A stretch of DNA of 12,020 nucleotides. Origin: an uncultured Opitutia bacterium. Its GTDB lineage: Bacteria > Verrucomicrobiota > Verrucomicrobiia > Opitutales > UBA953. Positions 5,933-12,020 of this stretch are shown here, one piece after another (positions within the stretch are counted from its first letter, which is position 1; every line of letters starts with the position of its first letter). The notes under the pieces were generated by a model that was not told the origin of the DNA, ran no database searches, and saw nothing but the letters and a program-made list of their open reading frames with translations. The position numbers were made by a program, and so were the translations under genes. The stretch covers positions 1 to 12,020 of the forward strand of contig CAJBPJ010000039.1 of assembly GCA_903957465.1 (NCBI GenBank), in the 5' to 3' direction.

Positions 5933-7315
5933 ATGCCCCTTACCGAAAGCCATTTCCAAGAATTACGCAGACTTGTTGGTAACGAGAATGTTCTGACGGC
6001 ACGCGAAGATATTATTCCCTATGAGTTTGATGGTACGGCAGCGCTTAAGCATCGCGCTGAAGTTGTTATTCTACCTGCAAACACCCAAGAAGTCTCTTCG
6101 TGTGTAAAGTTTGCGTCGGCGCACAAGATTCCCGTCGTCACCCGTGGCTCAGGTACCGGACTAAGCGGCGGGAGTGTACCGTCGGAAGGCTGCCTCGTGC
6201 TCTGCCTCACTCGGATGGATAAGATTATCTCGGTCGATGCAGCGAATTTAACCCTGCGTGCACAGTGCGGGGTGATTACCGCTAACGTTGACGCAGCGGC
6301 CAATGCCCATGGGCTTTTTTATCCACCCGATCCAGGTTCAATGAAGATCAGCACGATTGGTGGCAATGTGGCGGAGAATTCGGGTGGCTTACGTGGACTG
6401 AAGTATGGAGTGACGCGCGATTACGTCATGGGTTTGGAAGTCGTTATGCCCGACGGCCAAATTGCCCGCCTCGGCAATGCATGCGTCAAAGACGTCGCTG
6501 GGTACTCCATGAAAGATCTCTTTATCGGATCCGAAGGCACCTTGGGCATTATCACCGAGGTCTTACTTAAACTCTTACCCAAACCAGCCGCACGTCGCAC
6601 AATGCTCGCCAGCTACGACCGAATGGAAGATGCGGCGAACACCGTCTCCGCCATTATCGCGGCACGTATCATTCCCTGCACTCTCGAGTTTCTTGATCGG
6701 ACAACCATCGGGTGCGTTGAAGATTACGCGAAAATCGGACTGCCTCGGGATTGCGAGGCACTGTTGTTGATGGAGACCGATGGACACCCCTCTGCCGTCG
6801 AAGATGAAGCGGCTAAAATGCTCGAGATTGCCCGCGCCCATGGCGCCCGTGATGTCCGCGTAGCCAGCAATGACGCCGAAGCCTTGAAGCTAGCCTCCGC
6901 ACGTCGCAGTGCGTTCTCGGCACTGGCACGCGTACGCCCGACAACTATCCTTGAGGACGTCACTGTTCCTCGCGATCAACTTGCCACCATGGTAGGATTC
7001 ATTGCTCAGGTTGCCAAAAAACATAACCTCCTCGTCGGCACCTTTGGTCATATGGGAGATGGCAACCTACATCCCACCTTCCTGACCGATGAGCGTAACG
7101 CCGATGAAATGCACCGCGTGCATTTAGCCCTCGAAGAAATCGTGGATAAGACCCTCGATCTGGGCGGCACGATAACCGGTGAGCACGGTATTGGCTTGGC
7201 TAAGAAACAGTGGCTGAAGCGCCAACTCGGCGAAGCGAGCTACGGGCTGATGCGACAAATTAAACATTCCTTGGATCCGCATAACTTACTCAACCCTGGT
7301 AAGATTTTTGACTAA
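5933..7315 (+). CDS. glcD: Glycolate oxidase FAD-binding subunit GlcD
   Basis: GlcD is the flavin subunit that oxidises glycolate (or a related 2-hydroxy acid such as D-lactate) to the 2-keto acid and passes electrons to GlcF. The 460 residues match the family. The PCMH-type FAD domain (about 36-215) shows VVTRGSGTGLSGGSVPSEG (68-86), PPDPGSMKISTIGGNVAENS (131-150), GLRGLKYGVTRDYV (152-165) and GSEGTLGIITEV (199-210). The C-terminal FAD-oxidase domain has FGHMGDGNLHP (371-381), ITGEHGIGLAKK (414-425) and ends NPGKIFD. The start at 5933 places LRRLVGNENV at the usual distance from the FAD domain; no Shine-Dalgarno precedes it. The stop is 3 bp before the glcF start, so the two are surely co-transcribed. 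Sequence alone does not separate glycolate from D-lactate as substrate; the GlcF partner favours glycolate. Confidence 0.94.
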   Translation: MPLTESHFQELRRLVGNENVLTAREDIIPYEFDGTAALKHRAEVVILPANTQEVSSCVKFASAHKIPVVTRGSGTGLSGGSVPSEGCLVLCLTRMDKIISVDAANLTLRAQCGVITANVDAAANAHGLFYPPDPGSMKISTIGGNVAENSGGLRGLKYGVTRDYVMGLEVVMPDGQIARLGNACVKDVAGYSMKDLFIGSEGTLGIITEVLLKLLPKPAARRTMLASYDRMEDAANTVSAIIAARIIPCTLEFLDRTTIGCVEDYAKIGLPRDCEALLLMETDGHPSAVEDEAAKMLEIARAHGARDVRVASNDAEALKLASARRSAFSALARVRPTTILEDVTVPRDQLATMVGFIAQVAKKHNLLVGTFGHMGDGNLHPTFLTDERNADEMHRVHLALEEIVDKTLDLGGTITGEHGIGLAKKQWLKRQLGEASYGLMRQIKHSLDPHNLLNPGKIFD

Positions 7316-7318
7316 GCC

Positions 7319-8623
7319 ATGCGCGGCTCACTCAAGGAACTAGACTACTCAATCCTGCAACAGTGCATGCGCTGCGGGATGTGTCTGCCCGCTTGCCCAA
7401 CATACGATGCCACGAAACGTGAACGACATAGTCCACGTGGACGTATTTCGCTGATGCGCTCAGTGGCTGATGGTGAGTTAAAAATCACCGGCGAGTTTGT
7501 GGCCGAAATGAGTTACTGCTTAGGTTGCTTAGCTTGCCAGACCGCCTGCCCTGCTGGCGTCGACTACTCCAATCTACTCGAAACGGCCCGGTCAGATATT
7601 CAAGCCCACGGCCCTCGCGCCACGCTCGTCGCTCGCTTCTGGCGCGCCGTTACCATGCGCGGACTCTTCATGCGACCGCGGCTACTGCGCTTCGCGGGGC
7701 GCTGCCTCGGACTTTACCAACAACTCGGACTGCAAACTGCTTTTCGCAAACTAGGCTTAACGAAACTGCTGCCTGCACACTTAAAGAAACTTGAACCCCA
7801 GGCGCCAACCATGGCGCGACGTTTCTCAAACCAACTCATCGCAGCCGTCGAATCGCCCCTCCAAGGTAAGCGTTACCGCGTCGCCCTGTTAACTGGCTGC
7901 GTTCAGGATCTTGCCTTTTCCGCCATCAATCGGGACACCGCAGACGTCTTATTGGCGAATGGCTGCGAAGTGTATACGCCGCCAATCCAGCCCTGCTGCG
8001 GTTCACTGCATGCACATAACGGGGAAGCGGAGGCTGCGCGGACGCTAGCACGACGGATGATTGACCTTTTTCCGCCGTCGGAATTTGACGCCATCATCAG
8101 CAATGCCGGCGGCTGCGGTAACCACCTTCGCCACTACGGCCAGTTACTTGCACAGGATCCCACCTACATCACACGTGCAAAACTTTGGGATACTAAACTA
8201 AAGGACATCCATGAATGGCTTATCCAAATTGGGTGTCGGGCGCCACGTGCAGGTATGACTCCGCTCACAGTGACTTACCATGACTCTTGTCACTTAACCC
8301 ATGGTCAAAAAGTAACCAGCCAACCACGCGAACTCCTTCGACTCATCCCTGGCATCAAGCTCGTCGAACTACCGGAAGCCAACTGGTGCTGCGGCAGTGC
8401 AGGGATTTATAACGTCACCCAGCCCGAACAGTCAGAACTTCTGCTGAATCGTAAGATCGACCACATTCTGCGTACGGGTGCTGAGGTATTGGCGACGTCC
8501 AACCCTGGCTGTCACTTACAAATCGCGCGCGGACTGCAGGCTGCCGGCTCGAACGTGCAAATGCTCCAACCGGTCACACTGCTCGCGCGGGCATATAAGT
8601 CAGAGCAGAGCGCAGGTCGTTAA
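7319..8623 (+). CDS. glcF: Glycolate oxidase iron-sulfur subunit GlcF
   Basis: GlcF carries electrons from GlcD to the respiratory chain, probably at the inner face of the membrane. The 434 residues begin with two 4Fe-4S motifs: CMRCGMCLPACP (C16, C19, C22, C26) and CLGCLACQTACP (C67, C70, C73, C77). After a variable helical linker (about 95-185) come two CCG domains: C194 / C226-C227-G / C266 and C324 / C357-C358-G / C398. These are the hallmarks of the GlcF/HdrB-like family, and every expected Cys is present. There is no transmembrane helix. The ATG lies 3 bp after the glcD stop; no Shine-Dalgarno is evident, which suggests translational coupling. No glcE is present between or after the two genes. 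Downstream is trhO in the opposite direction, 10 bp away, with no visible terminator hairpin. Confidence 0.95.
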   Translation: MRGSLKELDYSILQQCMRCGMCLPACPTYDATKRERHSPRGRISLMRSVADGELKITGEFVAEMSYCLGCLACQTACPAGVDYSNLLETARSDIQAHGPRATLVARFWRAVTMRGLFMRPRLLRFAGRCLGLYQQLGLQTAFRKLGLTKLLPAHLKKLEPQAPTMARRFSNQLIAAVESPLQGKRYRVALLTGCVQDLAFSAINRDTADVLLANGCEVYTPPIQPCCGSLHAHNGEAEAARTLARRMIDLFPPSEFDAIISNAGGCGNHLRHYGQLLAQDPTYITRAKLWDTKLKDIHEWLIQIGCRAPRAGMTPLTVTYHDSCHLTHGQKVTSQPRELLRLIPGIKLVELPEANWCCGSAGIYNVTQPEQSELLLNRKIDHILRTGAEVLATSNPGCHLQIARGLQAAGSNVQMLQPVTLLARAYKSEQSAGR

Positions 8624-8633
8624 GACGAAGCGC

Positions 8634-9497
8634 TCACTCGCCACTCCACTCGCCGGTATTGCCGCGACCGTGCGGTTTTCCGCCGAAACAATACGGGCAA
8701 GACTTCTCGTAAACATAGCGCGGGTCTTTCTGTTGCTCTGCCGACAAGGGCATTTGGCAATTAAAGCAGAGAACCGAATCGGTCGGCTGTAGCTTAGGAT
8801 CGAGACCAACGCGTTCATCAAAGACGAAGCATTCGCCGTCGTAGTGATCGCCGCCGACCTCTTCAAAGTACTTAAGGATGCCGCCGTCGAGTTGATGCAC
8901 ATTCTTGTAGCCGAGCATTTCCATAAACGGACCGGCTTTTTCGCAGCGTATTCCACCCGTACAAAACATCACGACAGGTCGGTCTTTTAAATCAGCGGGA
9001 AGTTTTTCAACGGCCTTCGGAAAATCACGGAAGTTCCAGATATCTGGAGCGATGGCTCCACGAAACGTCCCCATACGGACTTCATACTTATTACGCGTAT
9101 CGAGCATGACCACGGGACGTCCTTCATCGAGCCAGCGCTTAAGCTCGGCGGCTTTTAGCTTCGGCGAAGGTTTGCGCGCTGGGTCTACCCCTGGAATCCC
9201 GAAGGCGATAATTTCTTGTTTAATCTTCACCAGCATCCGCTTGAACGGTTGCTCGGCAGACGGACTTTCCTTGGGGGTAACATCAGCGAGGCCCGGCATC
9301 GAACGGATCAATGCGAGAACCACCGCCAATTGTTCCTGCGTGCCTGCGAGGAAGAAATTAATACCTTCAGGAGCTAGCAGAATGGTGCCTTTGATTCCCT
9401 GAAGCGTGCAGGCCTCGAACAACTTAACCTTCCAGGACTCTAAGTCACCCAGGGGGGTAAACTTATAACAGGAAAGGTTGATGACACGTGCCGACAT
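8634..9497 (-). CDS. trhO: tRNA uridine(34) hydroxylase TrhO (rhodanese family)
   Basis: TrhO (YceA in E. coli) uses molecular oxygen to form 5-hydroxyuridine at the wobble position of some tRNAs. In 287 residues, the N-terminal ferredoxin-like domain (about 1-95) has GIKGTILLAPEGINFFLAGT (34-53), typical of this family. A rhodanese domain (about 118-215) has LDTRNKYEVRMGTFRGAI (132-149) and the active loop MFCTGGIRCEKAG (177-189) with Cys179; CTGGIRCEK is diagnostic of TrhO against general sulfurtransferases. The C-terminus has paired cysteines, CFNC (244, 247) and CPYC (267, 270), likely a zinc site. It is shorter than the 350-residue E. coli enzyme because the tail after the CPYC pair is only 17 residues. 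The start at 9497 is preceded by GGGTGG only 1 nt from the ATG, not a well-spaced ribosome site. It is convergent with glcF and follows ilvB on the same strand. Confidence 0.93.
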   Translation of the reverse strand: MSARVINLSCYKFTPLGDLESWKVKLFEACTLQGIKGTILLAPEGINFFLAGTQEQLAVVLALIRSMPGLADVTPKESPSAEQPFKRMLVKIKQEIIAFGIPGVDPARKPSPKLKAAELKRWLDEGRPVVMLDTRNKYEVRMGTFRGAIAPDIWNFRDFPKAVEKLPADLKDRPVVMFCTGGIRCEKAGPFMEMLGYKNVHQLDGGILKYFEEVGGDHYDGECFVFDERVGLDPKLQPTDSVLCFNCQMPLSAEQQKDPRYVYEKSCPYCFGGKPHGRGNTGEWSGE

Positions 9498-9560
9498 GCC
9501 ACCCAGTTTGTCGAAGGCGACAGAACTGAAAAGACCGAAAGAAGGTTATCTCGGGCAGGA

Positions 9561-9632
9561 TTAGTTCTTACCGTTACCACCGAGCATAACCCCGGCAAAA
9601 ATAACCAACACAATAATCAGGATGACGGTCAC
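9561..9632 (-). CDS. Possible 23-residue single-span membrane peptide
   Basis: A GTG at 9632 opens a frame that reads (M)TVILIIVLVIFAGVMLGG then NGKN and a stop (TAA) at 9561-9563. Almost the whole peptide is one hydrophobic span with a short polar, basic C-terminus. AGGCGAG lies about 5 nt upstream of the GTG, a better ribosome site than most genes here. It begins 18 bp after the ilvB stop, in the same direction, and ends 63 bp before the trhO start. I do not recognise a family. The hydrophobic composition and position after ilvB argue for a real small protein; the short length and GTG start keep this uncertain. Confidence 0.35.
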   Translation of the reverse strand: MTVILIIVLVIFAGVMLGGNGKN

Positions 9633-9641
9633 CGTAACTCG

Positions 9642-9663
9642 CCTAAGCGGTTAATCCGTTAGG
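9642..9663. repeat. Hairpin across the ilvB stop codon
   Basis: CCTAAGCGG (9642-9650) and CCGTTAGG (9656-9663) pair over 8 bp with one bulged G, leaving a TTAAT loop (9651-9655) that contains the ilvB stop codon. In the minus-strand RNA the 3' arm overlaps the start of the AGGCGAG element before the small ORF. There is no T-run, so it is not a standard terminator. Confidence 0.45.
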
Positions 9664-11459
9664 ATCTCCATCGCCGACTTCTTCTGTGGGATGAAGGGCA
9701 AGACGTGTTCCGTGTAAGGCACAACCACATCGAGAATGTAAGGTCCGTCGTGCGCTAACATTTCCTGGATCGCTTCGCGGAGTTCGGATCGCTTGATGAC
9801 GCGACGTCCTTTGACGCCGAAGCCATCGGCAATCTTCACGAAATCTGGGTAGAGACCGCCGATGTTATCGGGGGAGCCGATGTTGGTAGGGTCGCCGAGA
9901 ATGGTATGCCCGCGAACGCCTGAGTAGAAACGGTCTTCCCACTGCATCACCATGCCGAGGTGTTGATTGTTCAGCAGGAGAATCTTGGCGTTAATCTTCT
10001 CAATCGCCATGGTGGCGAGCTCCTGGATGTTCATCAGGAAGGATCCATCACCATCGATATCGATAACTTGCTTATCAGGATGCGCGACCTTGGCGCCAAT
10101 AGCTGCGGGGAGACCGAAGCCCATCGTGCCAGCACCGAGTGAAGAGATGAACGTGCGGGGATCGTTGAAGTGATAGTACTGTGGCGTCCACATCTGGTGC
10201 TGACCGACACCGGTGCTGATGATGCATTTACCCTTGGATTCTTCGAAGAGCACTTGGACGGCCTCCTGGGGCATGATGTGCTTTGTCTTCGAATGATCGT
10301 AGGCAAACGGGAATGGGTGCTGCTGTTTCCAGCCATCAATCGTGCGGTACCAACCTGCGAGGTTTGGTTTCTTAAACTTCTTCTTCGCCAGCGCGGTTAA
10401 ACGCGAAAGGGCATACTTGGCATCCGAGTGGATGGGATAATCAGCGAACTTATTCTTATGGTGCTCGGAGCGATCGATATCGATGTGAACGATGGTCGCA
10501 TCGGGTGCAAATTTCTCGATTACGCCCGTGATACGGTCGTCAAAGCGAGCGCCGATGGTGATCAGCAAGTCGCTCTTACAGACAGCCCAGTTACCAGCGA
10601 CAGTGCCGTGCATACCATACCAATAAAGCGATTGGTGATGATTGACGGGGAACGCACCCAGACCCATGAGCGTCGACGCCACAGGGATGTTGGTGTATTC
10701 AGCAAATGCGCGGAGTTCTTTGTAAGCGTTGCCGGAAAGGATGCCGCCACCGACGTAGAGAACGGGTTGCTTGGACTTCTCGATCAGGCGAAGAACTTGA
10801 TTGAGTTCGTCGTCCGAGGCATGCGGCGGGACTTGTAAACCTGGAATGCTAACGTCGTCGATCGACTTAGGGAATACTGGGACGAATTCGACTTGTTGGA
10901 TATCCTTAGGGATATCAATCACAACCGGACCTGGGCGACCTGTAGTGGCAATCTTGAATGCCTTATACATGATGCTCGGCAAGTCGTTGTAATCGAGCAC
11001 AAGGAACGAGTGCTTCACGATCGGCAATGTCATGCCATAGAAGTCCGTCTCTTGGAAAGCGGCGCGGCCGATGAACTGCTGGTAAACTTGTCCCGTGATA
11101 CAAATCAAAGGAATGGAATCCATGTGCGCGTCGGCAATGGCAGTGACGAGATTTGTCGCACCTGGACCTGAAGTCGCCATGCAAACACCTGGCTTACCGG
11201 TCGCACGGGAATAACCCTGAGCCATGAAAGCACCACCTTGCTCGTGACGAGGCAGAATGGTACGGATTTTAGTGGTGCGCGTGAGGGCTTGGTGAAGCTC
11301 CATCGAGGCGCCGCCTGGATAAGCGAAGATGGTATCGACCCCGAGGTTCTCTAAGCAACGTACCATAACATCACAGCCTCGCATTTGGCCTCCGGTCTTT
11401 GCAGACGCAGTGGCAGCTAGGGTGGAAGGTGCCTTCCGGGCTGCGTTTTTCTTGCTCAT
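9651..11459 (-). CDS. ilvB: Acetolactate synthase large (catalytic) subunit
   Basis: This thiamine-diphosphate and FAD enzyme condenses two pyruvates to 2-acetolactate, or pyruvate with 2-oxobutyrate, the first shared step of valine, leucine and isoleucine synthesis. With the ATG at 11459 it has 602 residues. The N-terminal TPP domain (about 26-190) has FAYPGGASMELHQAL (45-59), RHEQGGAFMAQGY (71-83) with catalytic Glu73, and ATSGPGATNLVTAIADA (95-111). The central FAD domain (about 215-350) includes GARFDDRITG (303-312). The C-terminal TPP domain has the metal motif GDGSF (470-474) through LLNNQHLGMVMQWEDRFY (495-512), and ends in an IPQKKSA tail. The first 25 residues are a basic, Ala-rich extension. 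A TTG at 11567 would add 36 residues through a leader hairpin and was not chosen. No ribosome site precedes the ATG. The regulatory subunit gene ilvN does not follow; a small ORF and trhO do. Confidence 0.96.
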   Translation of the reverse strand: MSKKNAARKAPSTLAATASAKTGGQMRGCDVMVRCLENLGVDTIFAYPGGASMELHQALTRTTKIRTILPRHEQGGAFMAQGYSRATGKPGVCMATSGPGATNLVTAIADAHMDSIPLICITGQVYQQFIGRAAFQETDFYGMTLPIVKHSFLVLDYNDLPSIMYKAFKIATTGRPGPVVIDIPKDIQQVEFVPVFPKSIDDVSIPGLQVPPHASDDELNQVLRLIEKSKQPVLYVGGGILSGNAYKELRAFAEYTNIPVASTLMGLGAFPVNHHQSLYWYGMHGTVAGNWAVCKSDLLITIGARFDDRITGVIEKFAPDATIVHIDIDRSEHHKNKFADYPIHSDAKYALSRLTALAKKKFKKPNLAGWYRTIDGWKQQHPFPFAYDHSKTKHIMPQEAVQVLFEESKGKCIISTGVGQHQMWTPQYYHFNDPRTFISSLGAGTMGFGLPAAIGAKVAHPDKQVIDIDGDGSFLMNIQELATMAIEKINAKILLLNNQHLGMVMQWEDRFYSGVRGHTILGDPTNIGSPDNIGGLYPDFVKIADGFGVKGRRVIKRSELREAIQEMLAHDGPYILDVVVPYTEHVLPFIPQKKSAMEILTD

Positions 11460-11480
11460 GGTTGGGTTGAAATTGGATAC

Positions 11481-11498
11481 AGGCCGACAACTCGGCCT
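11481..11498. repeat. Perfect hairpin in the ilvB leader
   Basis: AGGCCGA (11481-11487) and TCGGCCT (11492-11498) form a perfect 7-bp stem with a 4-nt loop. It lies 22 nt upstream of the ilvB ATG, within the divergent gap to the sulfatase. It could be an mRNA leader structure or a protein site. No T-run follows and no Leu/Val/Ile-rich leader peptide is convincing, so attenuation is not shown. Confidence 0.45.
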
Positions 11499-11590
11499 AA
11501 GTAATGAAAAATTGAGAAAAGGAAGGGGACGCTCGAGGGCAAGGCGGAATGCTTGCCCAAGAGCCAAGAAAGCCTAGTTTAGGCCTATTC

Positions 11591-12020
11591 ATGGCCTTTC
11601 GTACCCTAGTTTGCCTGTTTTCGGCAGCCTGTTTAGCCAAACAGCCCAACGTCATCTTCATGCTCTCGGATGACCATTCCCCTGCGTCTATTTCCGCTTA
11701 CGGGCCGAGTCATCTCACCACGGGAGGCTTTGCCAACACTCCCAATATCGACCGCATCGCCAAAACCGGGATGATTTTTCAGAGCTGCTACGTGGCTAAT
11801 TCCATCTGCACGCCCAGTCGCGCAGCGATTCTCACCGGACAGCACAGCCACCATAACGGCGTCTATACTTTGCAGGATCCTCTGGATCCACAACGCCGTC
11901 ACATTGCGCACTGGTTTACAGAAGCCGATTATCAAACCGCCCTCTACGGGAAGTGGCATTTAGAAACTTCTCCTCAAGGATTTCAGACCTGGGAAGTTTT
12001 CCGCAATCAAGGTGAGTACC
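11591..12020 (+). CDS. Secreted type I (formylglycine) sulfatase, 5' part
   Basis: The frame opens at the ATG 11591 and runs off the right edge after 143 codons. It starts with a short hydrophobic signal peptide (about 1-16, cleavage probably after CLA). Directly after it comes NVIFMLSDDH (20-29), the metal-binding Asp pair of the alkaline-phosphatase-superfamily sulfatases, then NTPNIDRIAKTGMIF (49-63). The core signature is C73-T-P-S-R77 followed by AAILTGQ (78-84): Cys73 would be converted to formylglycine by an FGE-type enzyme. YGKWHL (about 118-123) is the next conserved block. It hydrolyses sulfate esters outside the cytoplasm, probably on sulfated polysaccharide, but the substrate class (S1 subfamily) cannot be assigned from this fragment. 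Only a weak AGG (11581-11583) precedes the start. It diverges from ilvB with a 131-bp gap. The rest of the gene lies outside the window. Confidence 0.93.
   Translation, partial: MAFRTLVCLFSAACLAKQPNVIFMLSDDHSPASISAYGPSHLTTGGFANTPNIDRIAKTGMIFQSCYVANSICTPSRAAILTGQHSHHNGVYTLQDPLDPQRRHIAHWFTEADYQTALYGKWHLETSPQGFQTWEVFRNQGEY

Noticed and set aside
11460..11567. Upstream TTG start for ilvB, adding 36 residues
   Set aside because: No ribosome site, unlike the family N-terminus, and it would be read through the leader hairpin; the ATG at 11459 is the better start.
11633..11959. Minus-strand open frame at the right edge
   Set aside because: The plus strand encodes an unmistakable sulfatase (DDH, CTPSR, LTGQ, GKWH) through the same bases.

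Overview
The window carries ordinary bacterial core-metabolism genes at roughly 50-55% GC by eye. The genes are densely packed, most lack a Shine-Dalgarno sequence, and the longer gaps hold short degenerate repeats. A Tat-exported phosphoesterase, a secreted type I sulfatase, a PEP/pyruvate-cycling dikinase and this repeat style would fit a Verrucomicrobiota member (perhaps an Opitutae-like marine heterotroph). That placement is inference; no rRNA or other phylogenetic marker is present.

Layout from left to right. (1) 76-621, minus: small acidic YbjN-like protein of unknown role. (2) 622-987: intergenic patchwork of 9-bp repeats, a regular linker-plus-mini-hairpin array and a TTAG-phased array. 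(3) 988-3750, minus: pyruvate, phosphate dikinase. (4) 3751-4059: divergent intergenic region with two inverted heptamer arrays. (5) 4060-4848, plus: thiD. (6) 4861-5799, minus: Tat-signal metallophosphoesterase, convergent with thiD. (7) 5800-5932: divergent control region with two dyads, one abutting a possible -10 box. (8) 5933-7315 and 7319-8623, plus: the glcD-glcF glycolate oxidase pair. (9) 8634-9497, minus: trhO tRNA hydroxylase, convergent with glcF. (10) 9561-9632, minus: possible 23-residue membrane peptide just downstream of ilvB. (11) 9651-11459, minus: ilvB, without ilvN beside it. (12) 11591 to the right edge, plus: 5' part of a secreted sulfatase.

Functionally, PpdK sets the PEP/pyruvate balance and IlvB draws on pyruvate for branched-chain amino acids. 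GlcDF oxidises glycolate to glyoxylate, ThiD makes the pyrimidine half of thiamine (whose diphosphate is the IlvB cofactor), and TrhO modifies tRNA wobble uridine. These look like neighbouring housekeeping units rather than one pathway; only glcDF is a clear operon.

I found no convincing new multi-gene system. The most unusual material is non-coding: the array at 776-872, where a 9-bp linker alternates with hairpins of different sequence but constant GNA loop type, and the 7-bp TTTAGGC-type arrays in the two gaps that flank ppdK.
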